Shown here in pieces: positions 7,239-16,717 of a stretch of 16,717 nucleotides of DNA. A program made the position numbers and the translations under genes. Below the pieces are notes generated by a model. It had not been told where the DNA came from and made no database searches. It worked only from the letters and a program-made list of their open reading frames with translations. Origin of the DNA: Deltaproteobacteria bacterium GWA2_55_10 (GTDB lineage Bacteria; Desulfobacterota; GWC2-55-46); the NCBI GenBank assembly GCA_001797415.1, contig MGPL01000113.1, positions 12,181-28,897 on the forward strand, read 5' to 3'. Position 1 is the first letter of the stretch. Each line of letters starts with the position of its first letter.

Positions 7239-7841
7239 ATGACCAGACCAATCCTTTTGACATTCGCAATTATAGCACTGCTCTCGATTACGGCAACGGC
7301 CTGGGCGGATTTCTATCAATACACCGACGAGGACGGCACGGTCCACATCACAAACGTACCGACCTCCGCCAGGTACAAATGGATGATGAAGGAGAGGCTG
7401 TCTTCCGTGCTCTCTCCCATGAATCCGGCGTACAGGAAGATCTCAAGGCACAGGTTCGACGAGCTGATAACCAGCGCCGCCGAGAAATACGGGATCGACC
7501 CTACGCTCGTGAAGGCCATAGTGAAGGCAGAATCTGATTTCGACCAATACGCAGTCTCGAAGAAGGGCGCGACCGGCCTTATGCAGCTGATGCCTGAGAC
7601 AGCCTCCCGCATGGGCGTCAGGAACATCCACGACCCCGAGGAGAACGTCGAGGGCGGGATCAAGTACCTGAGCAAGCTCCTCAACATGTTCAACTGGCAG
7701 GTCCCGCTTGCGGTGGCCGCCTACAACGCGGGCGAGAACGCGGTATTGAAATACGGGACCGTACCCCCTTATGCAGAGACCCAGACCTACGTAAAAAGGG
7801 TGCTTGAATATTACAACGCATACAACACAGGGGGCCGGTAA
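7239..7841 (+). CDS. DUF4124 / SLT-domain lytic transglycosylase
   Basis: This 200-residue periplasmic peptidoglycan lytic transglycosylase cuts the MurNAc-GlcNAc bond to form 1,6-anhydro-MurNAc. A signal peptide (1-23, LLTFAIIALLSITATAWA) is followed by a DUF4124-type segment (DFYQYTDEDGTVHITNVP, 24-41). The SLT goose-lysozyme-like domain (about 74-195) contains AAEKYGIDPTLVKAIVKAES with catalytic Glu98, then GATGLMQLMPETA, NVEGGIKYLSKLL and VAAYNAGENAV, the family's standard motifs. The frame stays open far upstream, antisense to nadB, but the ATG at 7239 coincides with the signal peptide; the ribosome binding site there is weak. The pgsA-like gene begins seven bases after the stop, so the two are likely co-transcribed. 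Confidence 0.9.
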   Translation: MTRPILLTFAIIALLSITATAWADFYQYTDEDGTVHITNVPTSARYKWMMKERLSSVLSPMNPAYRKISRHRFDELITSAAEKYGIDPTLVKAIVKAESDFDQYAVSKKGATGLMQLMPETASRMGVRNIHDPEENVEGGIKYLSKLLNMFNWQVPLAVAAYNAGENAVLKYGTVPPYAETQTYVKRVLEYYNAYNTGGR

Positions 7842-7848
7842 AAGGATT

Positions 7849-8433
7849 ATGCGGACCGGACCCCGATCTGGCTTGAACCTCCCCAACAGCATCTCCCTCA
7901 TAAGGATTGCTACGGCGCCTGTGCTCGTGATCATGCTCCTTTCCCCTGGAAAGTGGATGAGCATCGCCGCGGCCCTGTTCTTCATCGTCGTATGCCTCAC
8001 TGACTGGCTCGACGGCTACCTGGCCAGGAAGAGGGGAGTGGTGACCTCCCTGGGCAAGTTTCTGGACCCGCTCGCGGGCAAGCTCCTTATAACCACGGCC
8101 TTTATAATGCTCATCCCGCTCGGCAGGGTGCCTGCATGGGTGGTGGCGCTCATAATAGGCAGGGAGATAGCCGTGACGGGCCTCCGCGCCATAGCCTCTG
8201 ACGCCGGCGTAGTCATCGCCGCAAGCCGCCTGGGCAAGCTCAAGACCATCTCCCAGATAGTCTGCCTCGTGCCCCTGATGATCCACTACAGCTGGTTCGG
8301 ATTTGATTTCCACATGGCCGGGTTAATACTCCTTGCAGGCGCATTCTTTTTTACCATGTGGTCCGGAATAGATTATTTCCTCGGCTTTTTCAGGGCCGGA
8401 CGCTCTACGGAAATTGACAGAACGTCCGAATAA
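7849..8433 (+). CDS. pgsA: PgsA-like CDP-alcohol phosphatidyltransferase with altered active site
   Basis: By family this is CDP-diacylglycerol-glycerol-3-phosphate 3-phosphatidyltransferase, the step that forms phosphatidylglycerol phosphate at the inner membrane. The 194 residues open with LNLPNSISLIRI, typical of PgsA, and form about five or six membrane helices. The CDP-alcohol motif D-x2-D-G-x2-A-R-x8-G-x3-D-x3-D is present as D52, D55, G56, A59, R60, G69 and D73. The last position is Gly77 (LDPLAGK) instead of Asp (usually LDPLADK). That Asp is considered the catalytic base, so this copy may be inactive or the base may be a variant or read error. The ATG start follows AAAGGA by only two bases; an upstream in-frame TTG at 7804 is less likely. 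It follows the transglycosylase gene by seven bases. Confidence 0.85.
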   Translation: MRTGPRSGLNLPNSISLIRIATAPVLVIMLLSPGKWMSIAAALFFIVVCLTDWLDGYLARKRGVVTSLGKFLDPLAGKLLITTAFIMLIPLGRVPAWVVALIIGREIAVTGLRAIASDAGVVIAASRLGKLKTISQIVCLVPLMIHYSWFGFDFHMAGLILLAGAFFFTMWSGIDYFLGFFRAGRSTEIDRTSE

Positions 8434-8560
8434 AGATAGAATTTTCCCGAGTTCCCCGCACCTGAGACCGTCCCCGCAAAACCGCATAATGACCGATCCC
8501 GGGCGTTCGTCATGCCTGGGCGTTGCAGCCGTTTTTTAAATCCATTGGAAAGTCCCCGGA

Positions 8561-10510
8561 ATGCGCATTAACCTTTCGAGAAGATTTACTCTCTCCATAG
8601 GAGGCATCCTGATAATAGGGCTGCTCGCGTTCCTGGTTGCCGACAGGAGGTCCAGCGACACGCTCATTGAGGAAATGGCCCTCGGAGAGGCCAGGAAGCT
8701 CTCGGCTGCCGTTTTAGACCAGCTGCACACCTCCATGCGCCTCGGCGGCGGCAGGGCTGAGAACCGGGCGGTTATTGAAAGGATGAAGGGCATAGCGGGT
8801 ATCGAGGAGATACGGGTCATGCACGGCGACGCCGTTGACGCCCAGTACGGGATGGAGCATGACGAGATGCCTCAAGACCCGCTCGACAGGTTGGCGCTCA
8901 AAGGGACTGCCTCTGCCGGGATAGAGCGGTCTGATAAGGGCTACAGGGTAGCGCGCCATGTCATGCCGGTCTTTTTAACGGAGGACTGCAGGAGTTGCCA
9001 TGTCGGAAAGGCCGGGTCTGTCCCCGGCGCGATCTCCATCTCGGTGTCGCTCAAGGATTACGAGGCCATAATAAGTACGCACAACAGGAGGTTCGTCGTC
9101 TGGGGAGGCGGAATACTCCTCGCCATCCTGCTCGCCGTGCTTTTACTCGTGCACAGGCGGTTCCTCTACCCGCTCGACAAGCTCAGGGAAGGCGCGGAGG
9201 CGCTCTCCGAGGGCAGGCTCGATTACAGGCTGGCCTTGAAGACCGGTGACGAGACCCAGGCGGTTGCCGATGCCTTTGACAGGATGGCCGATTCGCTTCA
9301 CAAAGCCACTTCCAGCATGAAGGACGTGAGCGAAAAATACTCCAGGCTCGTCAACACGGCGGCGGACGCGATACTGCTGCGCGACCTCGAGACCAGGAAG
9401 TTTATCGAAGCCAACCCGGCGGCATCGGCCCTCCTCGGATATTCAAGGGAGGAACTTCTGGAGATGAGCCCGGCTGACCTCTACGCGCCGGAGGTGCTTG
9501 AAGAGTACAGGAAAGCCGTCACGAGGTGGATCTCCGTGGGCAAAGGCTATCTGCACGGGCTCATGGTCAGGCGCAAGGACGGGTCGATCGTGCCGGTGGA
9601 ATTGGCGGCGTCCATACTGGAGCTCGAAGGCAGGAAGTATATTCAGGAGATCTGGAGGGATGTATCGGAGCGGAAAGGGTTTGAGGAGAAGATAAACACT
9701 CACGTACAGGAGCTGGAAGAGACCGTAAAGAAGAGGACAGCGGAGCTCAACAGGTCTCTTAGAGAGCTGGTCGAGGCCTACGGCAGGCTCAAGATATCCG
9801 AACAGAAGCTCATCCAGTCCGCCAAGCTCGTATCATTGGGCGAGATGGGCGCTGGAATAGCGCATGAGCTCAACAGCCCGCTTGCCGGGATCTTGAGCAT
9901 CACCGAGGTCTTGATGGGCAGGATGAGCAAGGAGGACCCCAATTACCGGCTCCTGGATAAGATAAGGGACGCCGCAGTGCGTTCAAAGTACATAATACTG
10001 GACGTCCTGACGTATTCGAGGCCTACCAAGGCGGGCTTCGCGCCGATGTTCCTCAACGAGGCCATACGGGCGACCCTTACCATATTCACCTCCGAGATAA
10101 AGGCCAGGTCAATAGAGATAATAGAGGATTTCGACCCGGAGCTTCCGAAGGTATTCGGCAACAAGGGCCAGGTCATGGAGGTGGTACTTAATATATTAAA
10201 GAACGGCAGGGACGCTATGGGCGGGAGCGGGCGCGTATTCATCTCCACGCGGGCGGTTACCGAGGAGAAGGACCGCTATTCAGTAGCCGAGTTCAGGGAC
10301 ATCGGCCCGGGAATAGCCGATGATGTACGGGACAAGATATTCGACCCGTTCTTCACCACAAAGGAAAAGGGCGGCGGCCATAACATAGGCCTGGGACTTT
10401 CCATCTCCCAGAGCATCATAAAGGAGCACGGGGGCAGGATAGAGGCAGAAAACCATCCTTCAGGCGGGGCGGTCTTCAGGATATATCTGCCAGTATACAA
10501 GGAGGCGTAA
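8561..10510 (+). CDS. Membrane sensor histidine kinase with periplasmic c-type haem motif, HAMP and PAS
   Basis: This is a 649-residue inner-membrane sensor kinase. A first membrane helix (about 11-27) is followed by a periplasmic domain (28-177) that carries DCRSCHVG, a CxxCH covalent haem-binding motif at Cys143-His147. A second helix (178-198) leads to HAMP (199-252), PAS (257-372) and a coiled coil (375-420). The HisKA domain has His435 in GIAHELNSPL. The GHKL ATPase shows N box NILKNGRDAM (544-553), DIGPGI (580-585), FDPFFTTKEKGGG (594-606) and GLGLSI (610-615). Periplasmic PAS-like domains with one c-haem are known in Geobacter chemoreceptors and kinases, where they sense redox or small ligands; that role is inferred here. 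The ATG start follows TTGGAAAG by eight bases. A stand-alone receiver gene follows 47 bases downstream. Confidence 0.92.
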   Translation: MRINLSRRFTLSIGGILIIGLLAFLVADRRSSDTLIEEMALGEARKLSAAVLDQLHTSMRLGGGRAENRAVIERMKGIAGIEEIRVMHGDAVDAQYGMEHDEMPQDPLDRLALKGTASAGIERSDKGYRVARHVMPVFLTEDCRSCHVGKAGSVPGAISISVSLKDYEAIISTHNRRFVVWGGGILLAILLAVLLLVHRRFLYPLDKLREGAEALSEGRLDYRLALKTGDETQAVADAFDRMADSLHKATSSMKDVSEKYSRLVNTAADAILLRDLETRKFIEANPAASALLGYSREELLEMSPADLYAPEVLEEYRKAVTRWISVGKGYLHGLMVRRKDGSIVPVELAASILELEGRKYIQEIWRDVSERKGFEEKINTHVQELEETVKKRTAELNRSLRELVEAYGRLKISEQKLIQSAKLVSLGEMGAGIAHELNSPLAGILSITEVLMGRMSKEDPNYRLLDKIRDAAVRSKYIILDVLTYSRPTKAGFAPMFLNEAIRATLTIFTSEIKARSIEIIEDFDPELPKVFGNKGQVMEVVLNILKNGRDAMGGSGRVFISTRAVTEEKDRYSVAEFRDIGPGIADDVRDKIFDPFFTTKEKGGGHNIGLGLSISQSIIKEHGGRIEAENHPSGGAVFRIYLPVYKEA

Positions 10511-10557
10511 AGAATTTTAAGGTATTTTGAGATGTGCCGATAAGAAAGGAGGCTGGA

Positions 10558-10932
10558 ATGGCCCAGAAGGACAAAAGGGTCCTCGTGGTGGATGACGAGG
10601 AATCGGTAGGCATCGGGATGTCCGAGATGCTAAAGGACGCCGGCTTTGACGCAAGGTATGTCACCAGCGGGCCGGAAGCAGTGGAAGAGATAGAAAGTGT
10701 AGAATATTCGCTGGTTTTCATGGATATGGTCATGCCAGGTATGAATGGGCTTGAGACCTTCCGGCAGATAAGGCAGAAAAAGCCTGAAACACGGGTCGTA
10801 CTCTTTACAGGCTATTTCAAGGACGCGGACAAGGCCATATTCGAGGGTGTGAAGGAGGGCATGATCGACGTCTACATCAGAAAACCCTTCTTCCTGGAAG
10901 AGATAGTAAATACCGCGGTCAAATACGCCTGA
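10558..10932 (+). CDS. Stand-alone response regulator receiver
   Basis: This 124-residue protein consists only of a CheY-like receiver domain. The acidic pocket is D12-D13, the phosphoacceptor is Asp56 (FMDMVMP), the switch residue is Thr84 (LFTGY) and Lys109 (IRKPF) completes the site. It has no DNA-binding, enzymatic or RNA-binding output domain, so it must act by binding a partner or by passing phosphate on. The ATG start is preceded by GAAAGGAGG five bases upstream, far better than the in-frame GTG at 10534. It lies 47 bases after the haem-motif kinase gene, which is its likely cognate kinase. A hairpin follows the gene. Confidence 0.92.
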   Translation: MAQKDKRVLVVDDEESVGIGMSEMLKDAGFDARYVTSGPEAVEEIESVEYSLVFMDMVMPGMNGLETFRQIRQKKPETRVVLFTGYFKDADKAIFEGVKEGMIDVYIRKPFFLEEIVNTAVKYA

Positions 10933-10949
10933 GTTTTTCCTTTATTTTC

Positions 10950-10980
10950 ATAGCCTTAGAGCGGGTCGCTCCCAGGCTAT
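10950..10980 (+). terminator. Hairpin after the receiver gene
   Basis: ATAGCCT (10950-10956) pairs with AGGCTAT (10974-10980), with an inner GAGC/GCTC stem (10959-10962 with 10968-10971). T-rich sequence precedes the hairpin but only TTACC follows it, so it is a plausible but not ideal intrinsic terminator separating the two-component unit from the pil cluster. Confidence 0.5.
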
Positions 10981-10985
10981 TTACC

Positions 10986-11012
10986 TTGACATACAATGGC
11001 GCTTTTTATAAC
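10986..11012 (+). promoter_or_regulatory. Candidate sigma-70-type promoter of the pil cluster
   Basis: A perfect TTGACA (10986-10991) is followed after 15 bases by TATAAC (11007-11012). The spacing is a little short, but both hexamers are good and the site lies directly upstream of pilB. Transcription would begin near 11019. No sigma-54 type -24/-12 element was recognised here. Confidence 0.5.
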
Positions 11013-11052
11013 ATGGTAAGGACAATTTTTGTCACTCAGCATATCAGGGACG

Positions 11053-12750
<1,698 letters not shown>

Positions 12751-12754
12751 CTGG

Positions 12755-12771
12755 CTGCTTTGTTGACCTCA
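12755..12771 (+). repeat. Fragment similar to the folded intergenic element
   Basis: CTGCTTTGTTGACCTCA immediately after the pilB stop matches 15 of 17 bases of 2174-2190 in the element upstream of the barrel gene. No matching right arm follows, so it looks like a truncated copy. The next bases hold another weak inverted repeat: AACCG (12771-12775) with CGGTT (12815-12819), plus a T-run facing an A-run. The 130-base gap to pilT contains no gene. Confidence 0.4.
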
Positions 12772-12880
12772 ACCGTTTTTTTGGAGTGTAACTTTAGTCC
12801 TTACAAAAAAGCGACGGTTTATTTAAGATTTTAAAGGTGTTTTTCAAAGGCAAGCCCTGCTGAGGGGATGGGGGATTCCA

Positions 12881-14002
12881 ATGGCTGTAGAAGGCAACAA
12901 GTATAATATCCAGGAGCTCCTGCGCATTATGATAGACCAGGGCGGGAGCGACCTGCACCTGACAGCCGGCTCTCCGCCGAGGATAAGGCTCCACGGCAAG
13001 CTCTCTCCCATGAACACGCCCGCGCTCTCAGGCATCGAGGCAAAGCAGCTCTGCTATTCGATCCTGACCGACGTTCAGAAGCATAAGTTCGAAGAGGAGA
13101 ACGAACTGGACTTCTCCTTCGGAATAAAGGGCCTGAGCCGCTTCAGGGGCAACCTCTTCGTTCAGAGGGGCGCCGTGGCCGGTGTCTTCAGGTCAATCCC
13201 GTTCGCAATAAGGTCGTTCCAGGAGCTCGGGCTCCCGCCCATCATGGAAGACCTCTCAAAGAAGCCGCGCGGGCTGGTGCTCATCACGGGCCCTACGGGC
13301 AGCGGTAAATCGACCACGCTCGCATCGATAATAGACAAGATAAACACCGAAAGGGCGGAGCACATAATCACCGTCGAGGACCCTATCGAGTACCTTCATA
13401 ATTCTAAAATGGCGCTCGTGAACCAGAGGGAGGTCGGCTACGACACCCACGCGTTCAAAAAGGCCCTGAAGTACATCCTGCGCCAGGACCCCGACGTAGT
13501 CCTCCTCGGAGAGCTGCGCGACGTCGAGACGATTGAGACCGCGCTTACGATAGCCGAGACAGGACACCTCTGTTTCGCGACCCTGCACACCAACTCGTGC
13601 GTGCAGACCATAAACAGGATAGTGGACGTATTCCCGGCCGACCAGCAGCAGCAGGTGAGGGCGCAGCTCTCCTTCATTCTCGAGGGCGTGCTTTCGCAGC
13701 TGCTCATACCCAGGGCTGACGGCAAGGGCAGGGTCGTAGCGCTTGAGATAATGGTGCCGAACGCGGCCATAAGGAACCTCATCAGGGAGGACAAGATACA
13801 CCAGATATACTCTCAGATGCAGGTCGGCCAGGGCAAGTTCGGCATGCAGACCATGAACCAGAGCCTGATGAGCCTGTATTCGAGAAGGCTTATATCGATG
13901 GAGGAGGCGCTCGGAAGGAGCCAGGAGCCCGACGAGCTCCGCCAGATGCTTGTAAACGCGGGCGCGCTTAGAACCGGCGCGCCTGCAGGGAGGACAATGT
14001 AA
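12881..14002 (+). CDS. pilT: Type IV pilus retraction ATPase
   Basis: PilT is the hexameric ATPase that depolymerises pili and drives twitching and DNA uptake. The 373 residues have an N-terminal PAS-like domain (1-110, with GGSDLHLTAGSPPRIR) and a RecA-like core. Walker A is GPTGSGKST (137-145), the Asp box is TVEDPIEYLH (164-173), Walker B with Glu211 is VLLGELRD and the His box is TGHLCFATLHTN (227-238). The C-terminal AIRNLIRE motif (296-303) is diagnostic for PilT, and the zinc cysteines of PilB are absent. The start ATG follows a GGGGG-containing purine stretch six bases upstream. It lies 130 bases after pilB and three bases before pilC. Confidence 0.96.
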   Translation: MAVEGNKYNIQELLRIMIDQGGSDLHLTAGSPPRIRLHGKLSPMNTPALSGIEAKQLCYSILTDVQKHKFEEENELDFSFGIKGLSRFRGNLFVQRGAVAGVFRSIPFAIRSFQELGLPPIMEDLSKKPRGLVLITGPTGSGKSTTLASIIDKINTERAEHIITVEDPIEYLHNSKMALVNQREVGYDTHAFKKALKYILRQDPDVVLLGELRDVETIETALTIAETGHLCFATLHTNSCVQTINRIVDVFPADQQQQVRAQLSFILEGVLSQLLIPRADGKGRVVALEIMVPNAAIRNLIREDKIHQIYSQMQVGQGKFGMQTMNQSLMSLYSRRLISMEEALGRSQEPDELRQMLVNAGALRTGAPAGRTM

Positions 14003-14005
14003 GCC

Positions 14006-15223
14006 ATGCCTACTTTCGTCTATACCGGGAAGACTCTCGGCGGCGAGGCGAGGAAGGGCGAGCTGGAAGCCGCAAGTCTCGCGGCGGCCACTGCGGCGCT
14101 GAGACGCCAGCAGATACTGCCTTCGTCGGTCACGCCGAAAAAGGCCGGCCTCTCGTTTGAGATCAAGATACCCGGTCTCGGCAAGGGCATCAAGACCAAG
14201 GACATAGTCATATTCAGCCGCCAGTTCGCGACCATGATAGACGCGGGCCTGCCGCTTGTCCAGTGCCTGGACATCCTGGCGAGCCAGCAGGAGAACGCGG
14301 AGTTCAAGAGGGTGCTCCTTGACGTAAAATCATCCGTCGAGGGCGGCTCCACCTTTGCCGACGCCCTCCGTAAGCACCCGAAGGTCTTCGACGACCTCTA
14401 CGTCAACCTTATCGCCGCCGGCGAGGTCGGCGGCATACTCGATACGATACTCAACAGGCTCTCCGGCTTCCTCGAGAAATCCGAGAAGCTCAAGGGCAAG
14501 ATCAAGAGCGCAATGACCTATCCGGCGGCGGTCATCGTCATCGCGGTCCTTATCGTCTCCGGACTTCTCATCTGGGTAGTCCCCATATTCCAGGACATGT
14601 TCTCCAGCATGGGCCAGGCCCTGCCCGCTCCGACGCAGCTGGTCGTAGCCATGAGCAACGCGCTTAAATCCTCCTGGTACATAATCATAGCGGTGTTGGT
14701 CGCGGCAGGCGTGGGCCTCAACCGGGCTTATAAGACCCCGTGGGGCCGCAGGATCATGGACAAGGCGGCCCTGAAGGCCCCGGTGCTCGGCGACCTCATA
14801 AGAAAGACCGCGGTCGCGAGGTTCACGAGGACGCTCGGCACCATGCTCTCAAGCGGCGTGCCCATACTCGAGGCCCTTGAGATAGTCTCTAAAACAGCCG
14901 GCAACGTAATAATAGAAGAAGCGGTCATGAAGGCCCGCACGAGCTTGAGCCAGGGCAAGACCCTGGCAGAGCCGCTACTTGAGACAAAGGTCTTCCCGGG
15001 CATGGTCACGCAGATGATAGCCGTGGGAGAATCGACGGGCGCGCTTGACACAATGCTCACAAAGATAGCGGATTTCTACGAGGAAGAGGTCGACCAGGCT
15101 GTCGAGGCGCTGACATCGCTCATAGAGCCGATGCTCATGGCCTTCCTCGGCGTTGCCGTAGGCGGACTTGTCATAGCGCTGTACCTCCCGATATTCCAGG
15201 TCGCAGGGGCCGCTTCAGGTTGA
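14006..15223 (+). CDS. pilC: Type IV pilus inner-membrane platform protein
   Basis: PilC is the inner-membrane platform that couples the PilB/PilT motors to pilin insertion and removal. At 405 residues it has the normal length. It contains a short cytoplasmic start (FVYTGKTLGGEARKGELEA) and two T2SSF domains, about 70-192 (FSRQFATMIDAGLPLVQCL, AAGEVGGILD) and 272-394 (FTRTLGTMLSSGVPILEAL, AVGESTGALDTML). Membrane helices are predicted at about 173-194, 222-241 and 375-397. The start follows the pilT stop by three bases; AGGGAGGA, its ribosome binding site, lies within the end of pilT, so the two genes are translated in close succession. The symbol follows the pilBTC order; GspF is the type II secretion homologue. 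Confidence 0.95.
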   Translation: MPTFVYTGKTLGGEARKGELEAASLAAATAALRRQQILPSSVTPKKAGLSFEIKIPGLGKGIKTKDIVIFSRQFATMIDAGLPLVQCLDILASQQENAEFKRVLLDVKSSVEGGSTFADALRKHPKVFDDLYVNLIAAGEVGGILDTILNRLSGFLEKSEKLKGKIKSAMTYPAAVIVIAVLIVSGLLIWVVPIFQDMFSSMGQALPAPTQLVVAMSNALKSSWYIIIAVLVAAGVGLNRAYKTPWGRRIMDKAALKAPVLGDLIRKTAVARFTRTLGTMLSSGVPILEALEIVSKTAGNVIIEEAVMKARTSLSQGKTLAEPLLETKVFPGMVTQMIAVGESTGALDTMLTKIADFYEEEVDQAVEALTSLIEPMLMAFLGVAVGGLVIALYLPIFQVAGAASG

Positions 15224-15239
15224 TCGGGAATAATTGAAC

Positions 15240-16717
15240 ATGCAGGCTTACCCCAGGGAAACGCTCAGGGCCAGGCTCCTGGCCATGATGATTTTAAGGG
15301 TGGTGCTTGCGCTGGCCTTCCTCGGCGTGACCGCCTGGTTCCAGATCAAGGAGCACTCCTTTGCCCGGCTGAACTTCGTTCCGCTCTATATTATCGTGGC
15401 GGCAGTCGGGCTCCTTACCATCGCCTATGCCCTGCTTCTTAACAGGGTCAGAAACCTCCAGCTCTTCGCCTACGCGCAGCTCACCATAGACATAGCGCTT
15501 GCCACCATCATCGTCTACATAACGGGCGGCGCCGAAAGCTATCTGCACGCGCTGTATCTGTTCACGGTCATAGGCGCTTCGATCTTACTTGGCAAGCGCG
15601 GAGGCTTCTACGCGGCATCGGTGTCGAGCATAGCCTACGGCATCCTGATAGACATGGACTTCTACAGGATGCTCCCGCTTAAGTACAAGCTCGTAAGCTC
15701 GCCGTACCCTCCGGCATGGGAAGACGTCTTCATGACCGTCTCCACCAACATGCTGGCCTTCTTTACAGTGGCTTACCTGACGGGTTATCTGGCCGAGAGG
15801 ACCGCAAAGGTGGAGAGGGCGCTTGAAGAGAAGGGCATAGACTACGAGAGGCTCGAAGCCCTCAACAGGCAGATAATCGAGAACATCACCAGCGGCATAA
15901 TGACGCTCGACGAGAGTATGAGGATAACTTCGTTCAACCGCGAGGCCGAGAACGTGACCGGCTATACGCTCCGCGAGGTCTACAACAGCGGCGTAGGAGA
16001 GATATTCCCGGGCATGCTTGACAAGGACTCAGGCCCGGCACAGTCGGGAAGCCGGCTGGAAAAAAAGTTCAGGAAGAAGACAGGCGAGGAGCTATATCTC
16101 GGCTTTACGGTCTCGCAGGGGCAGGGCGGGGACGTCGAGCGCATCGTAATATTCCAGGACCTCACAAGGCTCAGGGAGATGGAAGAGGCCTTGAGGAGGG
16201 ATGAGCGCATGAAGGCCCTGGGCGAGATCTCGGTGGGCATAGCCCACGAGATACGGAACCCGCTCGCGTCGATAAGCGGCTCGATACAGCTCCTGAAGGA
16301 CGACATCGAGGTCTCGGGCGACGACAAGAGGCTCATGGACATAATACTGCGCGAGACCGACAGATTGAACCGCCTTATAACCGATTACCTCCTATTCGCA
16401 AAGCCCGCGAAGGAGCTCCGTGAGCTTGTCGATATCTCGTGCATCATAAGCGAGACGATCGAGGTCTTCAGGAATTGCCCGGAAGCGTCGAAGATAACGA
16501 TAGAGGACAGCCTCTCGGAGAGCTTCAGGATGTACGGAGACCCCCGGCAGCTCGGGCAGGTCTTCTGGAACCTTTTCCTTAACGCTGCCCACGCGATGGA
16601 AGACGGCGGCAGGCTTACGGTCAAGGCGGGCTATACGCGCCGCGCAGGCATGCTCCGCATGGAGGCCGGGGCAGGATATGCAGAGGTCATAATAGCTGAT
16701 ACAGGCAAGGGCATAAG
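15240..16717 (+). CDS. pilS: PilS-like membrane sensor histidine kinase (3'-truncated)
   Basis: The reading frame begins at the ATG at 15240 and runs open off the window end, giving 492 residues. About six hydrophobic helices occupy residues 15-185 (for example ILRVVLALAFLGV, LYIIVAAVGLLTIAYALLL), as in PilS. A PAS domain (about 205-315) contains ENITSGIMTLDESMRITSFN. The HisKA domain has His336 in GIAHEIRNPLASISGS, and the ATPase domain shows WNLFLNAAHAM and ADTGKGI before the cut. PilS phosphorylates the sigma-54 activator PilR, which controls the major pilin gene in Pseudomonas and Geobacter. The position directly after pilC supports this; NtrY-like or other kinases remain possible without the downstream gene. 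The ribosome binding site is weak (GGGA nine bases upstream). Confidence 0.88.
   Translation, partial: MQAYPRETLRARLLAMMILRVVLALAFLGVTAWFQIKEHSFARLNFVPLYIIVAAVGLLTIAYALLLNRVRNLQLFAYAQLTIDIALATIIVYITGGAESYLHALYLFTVIGASILLGKRGGFYAASVSSIAYGILIDMDFYRMLPLKYKLVSSPYPPAWEDVFMTVSTNMLAFFTVAYLTGYLAERTAKVERALEEKGIDYERLEALNRQIIENITSGIMTLDESMRITSFNREAENVTGYTLREVYNSGVGEIFPGMLDKDSGPAQSGSRLEKKFRKKTGEELYLGFTVSQGQGGDVERIVIFQDLTRLREMEEALRRDERMKALGEISVGIAHEIRNPLASISGSIQLLKDDIEVSGDDKRLMDIILRETDRLNRLITDYLLFAKPAKELRELVDISCIISETIEVFRNCPEASKITIEDSLSESFRMYGDPRQLGQVFWNLFLNAAHAMEDGGRLTVKAGYTRRAGMLRMEAGAGYAEVIIADTGKGI

Noticed and set aside
8434..8560. Terminator or sigma-54 promoter between pgsA and the haem-kinase gene
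   Set aside because: A T-run occurs near 8532-8537 but no adequate stem precedes it, and no -24/-12 pair with correct spacing is present.
12771..12819. Intrinsic terminator between pilB and pilT
   Set aside because: AACCG and CGGTT can pair, but the T/A stretch inside needs a four-base bulge and no T-run follows the stem, so it is not a convincing terminator.

Overview
This roughly 16.7 kb window carries bacterial chromosome with GC-rich genes, AT-rich intergenic gaps and heavy use of ATA (Ile) and AGG (Arg) codons. Outer-membrane-type lipoproteins, a beta-barrel-like protein and a type IV pilus cluster ordered pilB-pilT-pilC-pilS indicate a Gram-negative organism. A c-type-heme sensor kinase adds to this. 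The pil order resembles Geobacter-like Desulfobacterota, and the codon style would also fit Nitrospirota relatives. No rRNA or other taxonomic marker is present, so the phylum is an inference.

Region 1 (1-3114) is an envelope block on the + strand. It holds the tail of an unidentified protein, a TPR/SLH-like lipoprotein, an LPP20-like exported protein, a folded intergenic element (2162-2275), a small outer-membrane barrel candidate and a terminator. Region 2 (3115-5369) is a two-gene unit: a TPR lipoprotein overlaps by ATGA a soluble protein that fuses a receiver domain to a histidine kinase. A bidirectional terminator separates it from the convergent nadB. Region 3 (5379-8433) has nadB (L-aspartate oxidase, NAD synthesis) on the - strand. 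It is divergent from a DUF4124 plus SLT lytic transglycosylase and a PgsA-family phosphatidyltransferase seven bases behind it. That PgsA-like protein has Gly where the family has its last catalytic-motif Asp.

Region 4 (8561-10932) is a two-component pair: a membrane histidine kinase with a periplasmic CxxCH haem motif, HAMP and PAS domains, and a stand-alone receiver. Region 5 (11053-16717) is the pilus motor and regulator cluster: PilB extension ATPase, PilT retraction ATPase, PilC platform protein and a PilS-like sensor kinase cut by the window end.

Most genes belong to well-known families. The points most worth checking are the altered PgsA active site, the folded intergenic element and its apparent fragment after pilB, the haem-sensing kinase with its output-less receiver, and the lipoprotein/receiver-kinase gene pair. 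I saw no CRISPR array, transposase, rRNA or complete tRNA.
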